Of a DNA stretch of 64,000 nt, positions 1-8,873 are shown piece by piece; position 1 is the first letter of the stretch, and each line of letters begins with the position of its first letter. The notes beneath the pieces are model-generated. The model had not been told where the DNA came from and ran no database searches. It worked only from the letters and a program-made list of their open reading frames with translations. The position numbers and the translations under genes are program-made. The DNA comes from Burkholderiales bacterium (GTDB taxonomy: Bacteria; Pseudomonadota; Gammaproteobacteria; Burkholderiales; Casimicrobiaceae), in assembly GCA_905339295.1 (NCBI GenBank), contig CAJPFI010000009.1, positions 1 through 64,000 on the forward strand. The letters run 5' to 3'.

Positions 1-203
1 GTGCCGAGCGCGACGACCCTGACCTGGATGCCGGTCTTGCCCGTGAACATCGGCAGGATGTGGCCGAAGAGGCCGGACTGCTCGGTCGACGTCGTCGAGG
101 CGACGACGATCGACTTCTGCTGCGCGGATGCGGGCATCGCGAGGACGGCCGCGCACGCGGCGGCGAGCAAGCTTCCGATCAGGCGGCGGCGGTCGAGCGC
201 CAT
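1..203 (-). CDS. tupA: Tungstate-type ABC transporter substrate-binding protein (N-terminal part)
   Basis: Periplasmic anion-binding protein that would deliver tungstate, or possibly molybdate, to the permease and ATPase encoded beside it. Only about 67 N-terminal residues are in the window because the gene runs off position 1. The visible part has a basic start (MALDRRRL), a hydrophobic signal peptide ending near ASAQQ, and then the VVASTTSTEQSGL motif typical of TupA-type proteins, whose TTS residues contact the oxyanion. The ATG at 201-203 overlaps the end of the ATPase gene by about 25 bases, so tupB-tupC-tupA are translationally linked. Family assignment is strong; metal specificity is inferred from the family. 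Confidence 0.8.
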   Translation of the reverse strand, partial: MALDRRRLIGSLLAAACAAVLAMPASAQQKSIVVASTTSTEQSGLFGHILPMFTGKTGIQVRVVALG

Positions 204-922
204 GGCAGTTCTCCTTCGAGGTAGGCGGCGGCCTCGGCCGTCGCGGGGTGGTGAAAGAAAGCGGCGGCCGCGCTGCGTTCACAGAGGCGGCCACCGTGGA
301 GAAAGAGTATCTCGTCGGCGAGTCGACGCGCCTGCCCGAGGTCGTGCGTCACCATCACGATCTTCGTGCCGGCGTCGTGGATCGCCTGCACGACACGCTC
401 GATCTCGAGCGAGGCGCCCGGGTCGAGATTGGTGGTCGGCTCGTCGAGGAACAGCACCTCAGGCGAGAGCATCCATGCGCGGGCCAGTGCGAGGCGCTGC
501 TGCTCGCCGCCCGACAGCACGCGCGCAGGCTGGTGCGCGATCGCGTCGAGGCCGACGCGCGCGAGGGCGTCACGCGCGAGCCCGTCGCGCTCCGCGCGCG
601 GCACGCCGGCGATCGCGAGCGCGAAGCGCAGGTTGCCGATCGCGCTGCGCCGGAACACGACCGGCCGCTGGAACACCATCGCCTGTCGCCGCGGTTCGCC
701 GGGCACCTCGCTCGCGGACCAGCGCACGTTGCCCGACGTGGGCGCGATCAGCCCGTGCATCACGCGCAGCAGCACGCTCTTGCCGGCGCCGTTGTGCCCC
801 AGGACGATCGTGCGCGGCCCTGCGGCGAGCTCGAGCGAGAGGCCGTCGAGGATCGCCCGCCCGCGAGCGACGAACGACACGTCGTCGAGGACGAGCGGCA
901 GCAGAGGCGCCCGGTCAGCCAT
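179..922 (-). CDS. tupC: Tungstate-type ABC transporter ATP-binding protein
   Basis: Cytoplasmic ATPase energising tungstate-type uptake; 247 residues, normal for a single-domain importer ATPase. Walker A is GHNGAGKS (residues 42-49), the signature is LSGGEQQ (about 136-142), Walker B ends FLDEPT (about 158-163), and an H-loop follows in MVTHDLG. Its start overlaps the end of the permease gene by 8 bases, and its end overlaps the binding-protein start, so all three are expected on one mRNA. It resembles TupC/WtpC-type ATPases more than ModC because it lacks a C-terminal molybdate-binding (TOBE) extension. Confidence 0.85.
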   Translation of the reverse strand: MADRAPLLPLVLDDVSFVARGRAILDGLSLELAAGPRTIVLGHNGAGKSVLLRVMHGLIAPTSGNVRWSASEVPGEPRRQAMVFQRPVVFRRSAIGNLRFALAIAGVPRAERDGLARDALARVGLDAIAHQPARVLSGGEQQRLALARAWMLSPEVLFLDEPTTNLDPGASLEIERVVQAIHDAGTKIVMVTHDLGQARRLADEILFLHGGRLCERSAAAAFFHHPATAEAAAYLEGELPWRSTAAA

Positions 923-1619
923 GGCGGCGCTGCGCGGCTTCCTTGATCAGCGAAGCGGCGATGTTCAGCGCGAGGACGATCGTGAGCAGGACGATGCCGA
1001 GCCCGAGCGCGAGCGGCAGGTCGCCCTTGGAGGTCTCCAGCGCTATCGCGGTGGTCATTACGCGCGTGACCCCGTCGACGTTGCCGCCGACGATCATCAC
1101 CGCGCCGACCTCGGAGACCGCGCGGCCGAAGCCGGCGAGCACGATCGTGACCAGCGTGTAGCGGACGTCGACCAGCAGCGCAAGCGCCGAGGTCCACGTG
1201 CCCGCCCCGAGCGAGACGAGTTGCTCGCGCGACTCTCCCCACGCGTCGGCGACGACCTGCCGCGTGAGCGCGGCGAGCAGCGGGAAGACCAGAACCGCCT
1301 GCGCGATCACCATCGCCGGCGGCGTGAAGAGCAACCCGAGGGCGCCGAGCGGGCCGGCGCGCGAAAGGAGCAGGTACACGGCGAGGCCGACGACGACCGC
1401 AGGCAGGCCGAGCAGCGCGTTGAGCATCGTGACGACGGCGTGCTGGCCCGGGAACCTGGCGACCGCGAGCGCCGCGCCGATCGGCAGCGCGAGCGCGCTG
1501 GCGAGCACGACCGACGAGAGGCTCACCTGGAGCGAGAGCATGACGATGCCGCCCAGGACCGGGTCGAGGCGGAGGACCATCGACAGGGCCTCGGAGAAGG
1601 CGAGCGAGAGCGTGTTCAC
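915..1619 (-). CDS. tupB: Tungstate-type ABC transporter permease
   Basis: Inner-membrane channel subunit of the tungstate-type importer, about 234 residues if the GTG at 1617-1619 (VNTLSLAFSEAL) is the start. An ATG at 1578-1580 (MVLRLDPV) is a shorter alternative. The protein has about five or six hydrophobic segments and the cytoplasmic EAA-like loop (FGRAVSEVGAVMIVGGN) that docks on the ATPase. The frame is open much further upstream, but that part is arginine/alanine-rich and overlaps the divergent regulator, so I excluded it. It is first in the operon; the regulator gene faces the other way. Confidence 0.8.
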   Translation of the reverse strand: MNTLSLAFSEALSMVLRLDPVLGGIVMLSLQVSLSSVVLASALALPIGAALAVARFPGQHAVVTMLNALLGLPAVVVGLAVYLLLSRAGPLGALGLLFTPPAMVIAQAVLVFPLLAALTRQVVADAWGESREQLVSLGAGTWTSALALLVDVRYTLVTIVLAGFGRAVSEVGAVMIVGGNVDGVTRVMTTAIALETSKGDLPLALGLGIVLLTIVLALNIAASLIKEAAQRRHG

Positions 1620-1669
1620 GTCGGCGCGGGAAACGGCGGGGGCGGGTCGGCGAGTGTAGGCGACGCGGC

Positions 1670-1712
1670 GGCGCCGCGCGTTATATGCAACAATCTGCCT
1701 ATATGCGGCGCC
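1670..1712. promoter_or_regulatory. Dyad in the tup/regulator divergent region, ModE-box-like
   Basis: Inverted GGCGCCGC (1670-1677) and GCGGCGCC (1705-1712) arms enclose two TATAT cores (1682-1686 and 1700-1704) with one CGTTATAT half-site. Enterobacterial ModE sites also pair TATAT-containing half-sites. It lies between tupB and the ModE-like regulator, overlapping the regulator's candidate start codons. Binding is inferred from arrangement only. Confidence 0.35.
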
Positions 1713-2746
1713 TGCGCGCGACGGTGGGATGGCGGCTACCCGGCCGCGGCGGGGCCTGGCTCGACGCGCGGGTCGTCGAGCTGGTGGCGCTCGCGGCGCG
1801 GCACGGGTCGCTCGCGTCCGCGGCGCGCGCGGCCGGCTTGCCGTACCGCACCGCGTGGGCGCTCGTCGACGGCGCCGAGCGCGCGCTCGGGCAGCGTCTC
1901 CTGCTGCTCGAGCGCGGGGTGGGGGCAAGGCCCGCGAGGCTCGGCCGGCGGCTCCTCGCCGCGCGGGTGGAGGCCGAGCGCCTGCTCGAGGGCGGGCGCA
2001 GTTCGGTGGACGTGGCGCTCGGCCGCGCGAGCGCGGCGCGGGAGCACGCGCCGCTGCGCATCGCGGCAAGCCACGATCTCGTCCTCGCCCAGTTGCGCGA
2101 CGCGTGGGCGCGGCGGCATGGCATCGCGATCGCATTCCACGGCAGCGCCGAGGCGATCGACCGCTATCTCGCCGGGCGCGCCGACGTCGCCGGGTTCCAC
2201 GTAGCCGAACCGGGGTCGGACTCCGATATCGGACTTCCGGACCCCTTGCTCGGCCGCCTGGACGTCGCGCGCGATGCCGTGATCCCGTTCGTCGTGCGCA
2301 CGCAAGGGCTGATCCTGCCGCGCGGCAACCCCGGGCGCGTGCGGTCGATCGCCGACATCGCGTCGCGCCGGCTGCGATTCGTCAACCGGCAGCCCGGATC
2401 GGGCACGCGCCTCGCGCTCGAGCGATGGCTCGCCCGCGAGCACGTCGTGCCCGGCGCCATTGTCGGCTGGACGCACGAGGAGTTCACGCACGCGGCGGTC
2501 GCGGCGACCGTCGCCGCCGGCGAGGCGGACGCGGGGTTCGGCATCCAGGCCGCCGCCACGCAGCTTGGGCTCGCGTTCGTCCCGGTCGTCGATGAGCGCT
2601 ATGCGTTCGCGTGCCGGCGCGCCGAACTCACCGATCCGCGCATCCGCGCATTCCTTGCGCTCGTGGCGTCCGAGACGGTCGCGAAGGTCGTCGCGCCGCT
2701 GCCCGGGTACCGATGGATCGGCCGGCGCGGTGCGGCGAAGATGTGA
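1685..2746 (+). CDS. ModE/LysR-type HTH regulator with PBP-like ligand domain
   Basis: DNA-binding regulator probably controlling the divergent tup operon. An N-terminal winged helix-turn-helix of the ModE/LysR type (about residues 25-90, with SLASAARAAGLPYRTAWALVD) is followed by a periplasmic-binding-protein-like domain (about 115-345) resembling the PBP-like domain found next to molybdate/tungstate genes. The ligand may be the oxyanion or a cofactor. Length is 353 residues from the ATG at 1685; the ATG at 1703 (MRRLRATVGW) is an equally plausible start and would leave the TATAT dyad untranslated. Function is inferred from domains and neighbours. Confidence 0.75.
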   Translation: MQQSAYMRRLRATVGWRLPGRGGAWLDARVVELVALAARHGSLASAARAAGLPYRTAWALVDGAERALGQRLLLLERGVGARPARLGRRLLAARVEAERLLEGGRSSVDVALGRASAAREHAPLRIAASHDLVLAQLRDAWARRHGIAIAFHGSAEAIDRYLAGRADVAGFHVAEPGSDSDIGLPDPLLGRLDVARDAVIPFVVRTQGLILPRGNPGRVRSIADIASRRLRFVNRQPGSGTRLALERWLAREHVVPGAIVGWTHEEFTHAAVAATVAAGEADAGFGIQAAATQLGLAFVPVVDERYAFACRRAELTDPRIRAFLALVASETVAKVVAPLPGYRWIGRRGAAKM

Positions 2747-2771
2747 TGCGCGGCGAGTGGCCGTCGGTCTT

Positions 2772-3010
2772 GTGGGTCCGGCTTCAGCCGGACGCCCTCA
2801 CCGCTTGCGTGTCGGGCTGAAGCCCGACCCACATCGATGGGCGATCGCGCTGCCGGTCCTGTGGGTCCGGCTTCAGCCGGACATCTTTGCCGCTGGCGTG
2901 TCGGGCTGAAGCCCGACCCACATCGATGGGCGCTTGCGCGTCGGGCTGAAGCCCGACCCACAATCGATGGACGGTCGCGCCGCCGGTCCTGTGGGTCCGG
3001 CTTCGACCGG
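2772..3010. repeat. REP-like palindromic repeat array
   Basis: Six palindromic units of about 22 bp occupy the gap between two convergent genes. Type a (core CCGGCTTCAGCCGG) is at 2772-2793, 2861-2882 and, diverged, 2991-3010. Type b (core CGGGCTGAAGCCCG) is at 2811-2832, 2900-2921 and 2940-2961. The a and b units alternate in opposite orientation, as in BIME elements, and the spacers also repeat (ATCGATGG). Such arrays often limit transcription read-through or protect mRNA ends. No gene is visible in 2747-3016. Confidence 0.9.
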
Positions 3011-3016
3011 GCCGGG

Positions 3017-4225
3017 TCACGCGGTCGGCGTCGACTCGGACTGGGGAAGCACGGCCCCCGCCGCGGCCTCGGGCACCTTCTCGGCAGGCTCGGTCACCGT
3101 GGCGGCGACGAGCCAGTCGACGACGAACCGCAGCGCCTCGTACGGCGTGTCGCCGCGGCTGCGGCGGCCGCGGTAGATCGCGAGCTGCATGTGCGCGCTG
3201 GTGCCCTCGGCCATGAGCGCGCGCACGCGGTCGAGCCGCCGGGTGCAGTCGAGCGCCTCCGCGTCTTCCGCGACGTCCGCGAGCAGTTGCGAAAGGGTCT
3301 CGCGGCACGCGACCGGCGTGCCGCCGTCGAGTGCGATGAGCTCCGCGTCGAGCCCGAAGCGCTTCGCGCGCCAGCGGTTCTCGTCGATCAGGCGTCGCGT
3401 GAACGGCGTCCACGCCGGCGCGGCATCGGGCCGGCGCACGAGCATCCGCACGAGGCAGCGGTAGAGCGAAGCGATCGCGACCGAGTCGGCGAGCCGCGTG
3501 CACGCGTCGCAGATGCGCAGCTCGAGCGTCGGGTAGCGCGCCGCCGGGCGGATCGCCCACCACAGGTAGCTCGAGTCGCGCGCGGCGCCGCCGGCGACCA
3601 GCAGCTGGACGAAGCGCTCGTACTCGGCCTCGCTCTCGAAGTGATCGGGGATGCCGGTGCGCGGCCACTCGTCGTACGCGGCCTGGCGGTACGACAGCAG
3701 GCCTGTCGCCGCGCGGTTCCAGAACGGCGACGAGGTGGACAGCGCGAGCAGCGCCGGCAACCACGGCATCAGGCGGTTCATCAGCGCGACGCGGTCGACG
3801 CTCCCGGGCACCGCGACGTGCACGTGCAGGCCGCACAGCACGTTGCGCCGCGCGACGATCTGGAAGTCCTCCATGATCCCGCGGTAGCGGTTCTTCGGCG
3901 TCTCGGACTGCTCGCCCCAGGCGGCGATCGGGTGCGTGCCGGATGCCATCAGGCGCAGGTTCTTGTCGACCGCGATGTCGGCGATGCCGCGCCGCAGCCG
4001 CATCATCTCGTCGTACGCGTCGTCGCAGCGCTCGAACACCGGCGAGACGAGCTCGATCTGCGAGTGCAGGAGCTCGGGGGCGACCGCGTTGCCGAAACGC
4101 CGGCGGCACGCGTGCATGAACGACCGCGGCACGCTCGTCGCCAGCATGCGCGATTTCGGATGCGCGAGGAAGAACTCCTCCTCGATGCCGAACGTGTAGC
4201 GGAAGTCGCGGTGGTCGTCGCCCAT
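3017..4225 (-). CDS. YbdK-family carboxylate-amine ligase (GCS2 fold)
   Basis: Member of the glutamate-cysteine ligase type 2 superfamily, ATP-dependent enzymes joining an amine to a carboxylate. YbdK proteins show weak glutamate-cysteine ligase activity, and the true substrate here is unknown. The protein has 402 residues from the ATG at 4223-4225 (MGDDHRDFRY); the frame is open 26 codons further but that part is not family-like. Visible motifs are FGIEEEFFL near the N terminus, where the acidic residues bind Mg-ATP, GLHVHVAV, and the ELRICDACT segment. The last 30 residues are alanine/proline-rich. The gene stands alone between the REP array and an aldo/keto reductase. Confidence 0.85.
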   Translation of the reverse strand: MGDDHRDFRYTFGIEEEFFLAHPKSRMLATSVPRSFMHACRRRFGNAVAPELLHSQIELVSPVFERCDDAYDEMMRLRRGIADIAVDKNLRLMASGTHPIAAWGEQSETPKNRYRGIMEDFQIVARRNVLCGLHVHVAVPGSVDRVALMNRLMPWLPALLALSTSSPFWNRAATGLLSYRQAAYDEWPRTGIPDHFESEAEYERFVQLLVAGGAARDSSYLWWAIRPAARYPTLELRICDACTRLADSVAIASLYRCLVRMLVRRPDAAPAWTPFTRRLIDENRWRAKRFGLDAELIALDGGTPVACRETLSQLLADVAEDAEALDCTRRLDRVRALMAEGTSAHMQLAIYRGRRSRGDTPYEALRFVVDWLVAATVTEPAEKVPEAAAGAVLPQSESTPTA

Positions 4226-4375
4226 GGTCCCCCTGCGGCAGGCTGCTCGCGTCCCGCGGCCCCGGCACGATCGAGGGCCGGAGGGCGCTGTTCTGCAGGA
4301 CATCCCGCGATCCTGCCGGGCGTCACGCCCGGCAAGCGCGTCCTTGTCGTGCCTCGAAGCGGCACCCCGGCGATT

Positions 4376-5398
4376 TTACCTTGCCGCGAACCGCGCGCGC
4401 CCGTAGAACGGGTATTGCGGATCCGTGTAGCCCGGCGTCGACGGATGGCCGGGCTTCACGAGCGAGTCGACCAGCGCCTCGTCGTCGGCCGACCACGCGG
4501 TGCCGACCGCGCCCGCGTAGTCCTTCCACTGCTCCAGCGTGCGCGGACCCGCGATGACCGTCGTGACGATCGGGTTGGCCCACATCCACGCGAGCGCGAA
4601 CTGCGTCGCCGTGCGCCCGGTCGCCTCGGCGTGCGCCTTGAGCGTCTGCGCGATCGCGAACGACTCCTCGCGGAACTCCGTCTGCAGGAGCCGCGCGTCC
4701 TTGCGCGCCCCGCGCGAGTCCTCGGGTGCGACGCCGCCCGGCGCGTACTTGCCGGTCAGCACGCCGCGCGCGATCGGCGAGTAGGGCGCGACGCCGATCC
4801 CGTAGTGGTCGCACGCGGGGAGGATCTCGACCTCCGGCATGCGGTTCAGCAGGTTGTAGTAGGGCTGGCAGACGACCGGCTGCGGTACGTTCTGCCGCTC
4901 GCACGCGCGCATCACCTCGGCGATGCGCCAGCCCCGGTAGTTCGAGACGCCGAAGTAGCGGACCTTCCCGGCCCGGATCAGGTCGCCGATCGCGCCGACC
5001 GTCTCGTCGATCGGCGTGGTCGCGTCGTCGCGATGCAGGTAGTAGACGTCGATGCGGTCGGTGCCGAGCCGCCCGAGGCTCGCGTCGCAGGCGCGCAGGA
5101 TCCACGAGCGGGTGAGCCCGCCGTTGTTGCGCTCGCCCTCGACCATCCGGTTCCCGACCTTCGTCGCGACGACCCAGCGGTCGCGGTCGGCGCGGATCGC
5201 CTGGCCGGTGATGCGCTCCGACTCGCCCAGCGAGTACACGTCCGCGGTGTCGACGAAGTTGACGCCCGCGTCGCGCGCGTGCGCGACGATCTCGCGCGAG
5301 CGCGCCTCGTCGGTGGTGTCGCCGAACGTCATCGTGCCCAGCGTGAGGGTCGAGACCTGCAGGCCGCTGCGACCCAGCCGTCGGTAGTTCATGCGCAT
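4376..5398 (-). CDS. Aldo/keto reductase
   Basis: NAD(P)H-dependent carbonyl reductase of about 340 residues with the (beta/alpha)8 aldo/keto reductase fold. Evidence includes the family opening MNYRRLGRSGLQVSTLTLGTM, FVDTADVYSLGESER with the catalytic Asp and Tyr, VATKVG with the catalytic Lys, and YYLHRDD with the His. The C-terminal Q-F-A-L-A-W and GPRTLEQ segments fit cofactor binding. It resembles the YajO/Kv-beta-like subgroup. The start is MRMNYRR (5396-5398) or two codons later at 5392. Substrate cannot be told from sequence. Confidence 0.88.
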   Translation of the reverse strand: MRMNYRRLGRSGLQVSTLTLGTMTFGDTTDEARSREIVAHARDAGVNFVDTADVYSLGESERITGQAIRADRDRWVVATKVGNRMVEGERNNGGLTRSWILRACDASLGRLGTDRIDVYYLHRDDATTPIDETVGAIGDLIRAGKVRYFGVSNYRGWRIAEVMRACERQNVPQPVVCQPYYNLLNRMPEVEILPACDHYGIGVAPYSPIARGVLTGKYAPGGVAPEDSRGARKDARLLQTEFREESFAIAQTLKAHAEATGRTATQFALAWMWANPIVTTVIAGPRTLEQWKDYAGAVGTAWSADDEALVDSLVKPGHPSTPGYTDPQYPFYGRARFAAR

Positions 5399-5482
5399 GC
5401 TCCGGATTCGTGGGAGCCGCCGACTATGCCGCACGCGCGGCCCGATCGCAAACCGGCAGCCGGGTCGACGGTGTCCGGCCGC

Positions 5483-5488
5483 TATAAT
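5483..5488 (+). promoter_or_regulatory. Candidate -10 box (TATAAT) upstream of the RNB nuclease gene
   Basis: Exact TATAAT in CGCTATAATCG, about 95 bases before the gene start. No clear TTGACA-like -35 is seen at the usual spacing, so this is a partial match. Confidence 0.4.
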
Positions 5489-5583
5489 CGCGCACCGCGG
5501 ACGCCCCGACGGACGGCTCGCGACGGTCGAGTCGGACGCCGTGCCGATCCCCTCGTCCCGACCCCGACACCCGAACCCCGCCC

Positions 5584-7470
5584 ATGAACGTGCTGTTCGA
5601 GGACGACGGCCAGCTCAAGGCCGGCGCCGTGCTCGCCGACCAGCAGGCGTCGCTGCAGGTCGAGGTCTCGACCGGGCGGCGCCTCAAGGTCAAGGCGGCC
5701 AACGTGCTGTTGCGCTTCGATTCGCCGGGGCCGGGCGAGGCGCTCGTCCGGGCGCGCGCGATCGCGGCGGACCTCGATCCGCAGTTCCTGTGGGATGTAT
5801 CCGGCGACGACGATTTCGGCTTCGAGGCACTCGCGCGCGAGTACTTCGGCGCGCAGGCGAGCGCTCCCGAGCAGGTGGCGGTGGCCCAGGCGCTGCACGC
5901 GTCGCCGATGTATTTCTACAAGCGCGGCAAGGGACGCTACCGCAGGGCGCCTGCCGCCGCGCTCGCCGCCGCGCTCGCGTCGGTCGAACGCCGGAAGCGC
6001 GAGGCCGCGCAGATCGCCGTGTGGGCGGCGGCGCTCGCGCGCCGCGAGTTTCCGCCGGAGCTCGCCGCGAAGCGCGCGATGCTGCTCTACCGTCCCGACA
6101 AGAACGCGCTCGAGTGGAAGGCGCTCGCCGCCGCGTGCGAAGCGGAGCGGATGCACCCGGTCGCGATGCTGGCCGCCTGCGGAGCGATCCCGTCGACGCA
6201 CGACTACCACTTCGACGCGTTCCTCGCGCAGGCGTTTCCTCGCGGCACCGCGTTCCCCGACCTCCCTCCGCTGCCGGCGCCCGCCGGCCTGCCGGTCGCC
6301 GAGGGCGTTCGCGCGTTCTCGATCGACGACGCGACGACGGTCGAGATCGACGACGCGTTCTCGGTGCGCGAGCTTCCGGGCGGACGCACGTCGGTCGGCA
6401 TCCACATTGCCGCGCCGGGACTGGCGATCGTCCGCGGCGGCGCGCACGACGCGGTGGCGCGCGCGCGGTTGTCGACCGTCTACATGCCGGGACGCAAGAT
6501 CACGATGCTGCCCGACGACGTCGTGGCCGCGTTCTCGCTCGCGGCGGGCGAGCCCCGGCCCGTGCTGTCGCTCTACGTCGAGCTCGACGCCGACGGCGCG
6601 CCGGTCGCGCACACGACGGTGGCGGAGCGGGTGCGCATTGCCGCGAACCTCGCCCTCGGCGAGATGGACGAGGCGTTCGCGAACCCGCTGCCGTCGCCCG
6701 GCGATCCGCCGTGGACCGCCGAGATGCGCGTGCTGTGGAGGCTCGCGCAGCGGTTTGCCGCCGATCGCGGCAAGGCGGACATCGCGCGCGTCGACTTCAG
6801 CTTCGACGTCGACTGGAGCGCGACGACGACGCTGTCGGAGTCCGGCCGCGTGAGGATCGTGCCGCGGCCGCGCGGCTCGCCACTCGACAAGCTCGTCTCC
6901 GAGCTGATGATCCACGTGAACGCGACCTGGGGGCAGCTGCTCGCGAAGGCGGGCGCGGCGGGCCTCTATCGCGTCCAGTCCGGCGGCAAGGTGAAGATGA
7001 GCACGCGTCCGGGCGAGCACCAGGGGCTCGGGCTCTCGCACTACCTGTGGTCGAGCTCGCCGCTGCGGCGCTACGCCGACCTCGTCAATCAGCGCCAGGT
7101 CCTCGCCGTCGTCGCGGGCGAGCGTCCCGCGCACGGCGCGAACGACGCCGAGCTCGTCGCCGCGATGACCGACTTCGAGGCGACCTACTCGCACTACGCC
7201 GAGTTCCAGGAGCGTATGGAGCACTACTGGTGCCTGCGCTGGTTGCTGCAGGAGGGCGTGACCGAGGCCGCGGGCACGGTCGACCGCGACGGCGTCGTCC
7301 GGCTTGACGCCGTCCCGCTGCGCGTACGGCTCGCCGACCTGCCGCCGCTCGCGCAGGGAACGGCGGTCCGGGTGCAGGTCCTGCGCGTCGACCTGCTCGA
7401 GGCGACGTTGGAAGCGCGCTACGCCGGGCCCGCCGATCGCGCGCCTGCGGGCACGGAAGCTGCTGCGTAG
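5584..7470 (+). CDS. RNB-domain (RNase II family) exoribonuclease
   Basis: Predicted 3'-5' exoribonuclease acting on single-stranded RNA; 628 residues, shorter than RNase R and close to RNase II. The RNB domain begins near residue 240. FSIDDATTVEIDDAFSV holds the cluster of aspartates that bind the catalytic magnesium ions, and YMPGRKITMLPD and SPLRRYADLVNQRQ are further conserved blocks. The N-terminal ~230 residues are a poorly conserved RNA-binding region and the C-terminal ~70 an S1-like region. The window's order RNB-tonB-aroE-mtgA is a known betaproteobacterial arrangement. Confidence 0.88.
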   Translation: MNVLFEDDGQLKAGAVLADQQASLQVEVSTGRRLKVKAANVLLRFDSPGPGEALVRARAIAADLDPQFLWDVSGDDDFGFEALAREYFGAQASAPEQVAVAQALHASPMYFYKRGKGRYRRAPAAALAAALASVERRKREAAQIAVWAAALARREFPPELAAKRAMLLYRPDKNALEWKALAAACEAERMHPVAMLAACGAIPSTHDYHFDAFLAQAFPRGTAFPDLPPLPAPAGLPVAEGVRAFSIDDATTVEIDDAFSVRELPGGRTSVGIHIAAPGLAIVRGGAHDAVARARLSTVYMPGRKITMLPDDVVAAFSLAAGEPRPVLSLYVELDADGAPVAHTTVAERVRIAANLALGEMDEAFANPLPSPGDPPWTAEMRVLWRLAQRFAADRGKADIARVDFSFDVDWSATTTLSESGRVRIVPRPRGSPLDKLVSELMIHVNATWGQLLAKAGAAGLYRVQSGGKVKMSTRPGEHQGLGLSHYLWSSSPLRRYADLVNQRQVLAVVAGERPAHGANDAELVAAMTDFEATYSHYAEFQERMEHYWCLRWLLQEGVTEAAGTVDRDGVVRLDAVPLRVRLADLPPLAQGTAVRVQVLRVDLLEATLEARYAGPADRAPAGTEAAA

Positions 7471-7518
7471 CCGCCTCTGTGCCTACAATGGGATCCCGTC
7501 GATCCCGCCAACGACACG

Positions 7519-8862
7519 GTGCCCCGCAAGCTCACTCCGGTCCCGCCGCCTTCCGACGCCGACGCCACGTCCGGAGAGGCGGGCGCGGCGCCGAGGCCGC
7601 GCAGACGGGCGCCGAGAGTCGGTGAACCCGCGAGTCCCGCCGCCGCGCCCTCCCGGCCCCGCGCCGTCGCGCCGGACGGTCCGCGCGCCGCGCCCGCCGG
7701 GGCGCCGGGAACCGTTGCCCCGGCGGGTGCGCGGCGCGCCGCCCCGGCGAAAGCGGCACTGCCCGCGTCCGCGCCCCCCGCACCGCGCACGCGCGGCGCA
7801 CCGGGGGCAGTCGGCGTCGCGACCGGCGCCGCGAACGCGCGGTCGGCCGCGTCCGGCGTGCGCTCCGCACGTGCCGTCGTGCGTCCTTTGGCAGCGGTCG
7901 AGACCCTGCCCGCGGCCATCGCCGAGGCGAAGCCTGCGACACCGCGCGCGCGCCTGCACCCGGCCGGCGCGCTACCGCCCGCGCGCATCCCGCCCGAGGC
8001 ACTCGCGCCTGCCGCCTATGGAGCGCTGATCGCGTGGGCGGCCGGGTTGTCGATCGTGTTCCACGCGGTCGTGCTGTCCATCCACTTCGCGCCGCCCGAC
8101 CTGAAGCGCCTGTTCGACCGCGGCCCGCCGCTCGAGGTGGCGCTCGTCAACGCGAAGACGAAGGACAGGCCGCAGAAGGCCGACATCCTCGCGCAGGCCA
8201 ACCTCGACGGCGGCGGCAACACCGATGCGAACCGGCGCGCGAAGACGCCGCTGCCGCCATTGGCGAAGGACACGCCGCGCGAGGACATCGCGCTCGCGAC
8301 CGAGCGCGTGCAGACGCTCGAGCGCCAGACGCACGAGCTGTTCACGCAGTTGAGGGCCGTGCCGGCGCTGCCCGTGCAGCCGATGCCGACCGACCACGCC
8401 GAGCGCACCGACTCGCCCACCGCGAACGAGCTGATGCAGCGGACGATGGAGGCGATGCGGCTCGAGGCGCAGATCGCGAAGGACATGGACGTCTACCAGA
8501 AGCGGCCCAAGCGGCGCTTCGTGGGCGCCCGCGCCGAGGAGTACCGCTTCGCGCGCTACGTCGAGGACTGGCGCCTCAAGGTCGAGCGCATCGGCAACCT
8601 GAACTATCCCGAGGCGGCGCGTCAGCGGAAGCTCTACGGCAGCCTCGTCATCACCGTGTCGATCCGCGCCGACGGCAGCATCGAGAACATCGAGGTCAAC
8701 CGCTCGTCCGGCCACCGCGTGCTCGACGCCGCCGCCATGAAGATCGTCGACATGGCCGCGCCGTACGCGTCGTTCCCGCCCGAAGTGCGGCGCGACACCG
8801 ACATCCTGCACATCACGCGGACGTGGTCGTTCACCCGGGCTGACGAGCTAGTCAGCCAGTAG
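7519..8862 (+). CDS. tonB: TonB-family energy transducer with long N-terminal extension
   Basis: Inner-membrane protein that couples proton-motive force to outer-membrane receptors. The C-terminal TonB domain is clear (about residues 350-447: LNYPEAARQRKLYGSLVITV, then RSSGHRVLDAAAMKIV). A single transmembrane segment lies at about 168-190 (LIAWAAGLSIVFHAVVLSI), followed by a periplasmic linker. The first ~167 residues are an alanine/proline/arginine-rich stretch that would be cytoplasmic, much longer than in classical TonB. Codon third positions there are still strongly GC-biased in this frame, so it looks translated. The start is GTG at 7519, with TACAAT at 7484-7489 as a possible -10. Confidence 0.82.
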   Translation: MPRKLTPVPPPSDADATSGEAGAAPRPRRRAPRVGEPASPAAAPSRPRAVAPDGPRAAPAGAPGTVAPAGARRAAPAKAALPASAPPAPRTRGAPGAVGVATGAANARSAASGVRSARAVVRPLAAVETLPAAIAEAKPATPRARLHPAGALPPARIPPEALAPAAYGALIAWAAGLSIVFHAVVLSIHFAPPDLKRLFDRGPPLEVALVNAKTKDRPQKADILAQANLDGGGNTDANRRAKTPLPPLAKDTPREDIALATERVQTLERQTHELFTQLRAVPALPVQPMPTDHAERTDSPTANELMQRTMEAMRLEAQIAKDMDVYQKRPKRRFVGARAEEYRFARYVEDWRLKVERIGNLNYPEAARQRKLYGSLVITVSIRADGSIENIEVNRSSGHRVLDAAAMKIVDMAAPYASFPPEVRRDTDILHITRTWSFTRADELVSQ

Positions 8863-8873
8863 TCTGAGTTCAG

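Noticed and set aside
915-2135. A 406-residue version of the tupB permease
   Set aside because: The extra N-terminal ~170 residues are arginine/proline-rich and overlap the divergent regulator gene. Permease similarity begins only near 1619.
2772-3010. Possible CRISPR array
   Set aside because: The repeats are palindromic, about 22 bp, alternate in orientation, and their spacers are themselves repeated and of irregular length. No cas genes are present.
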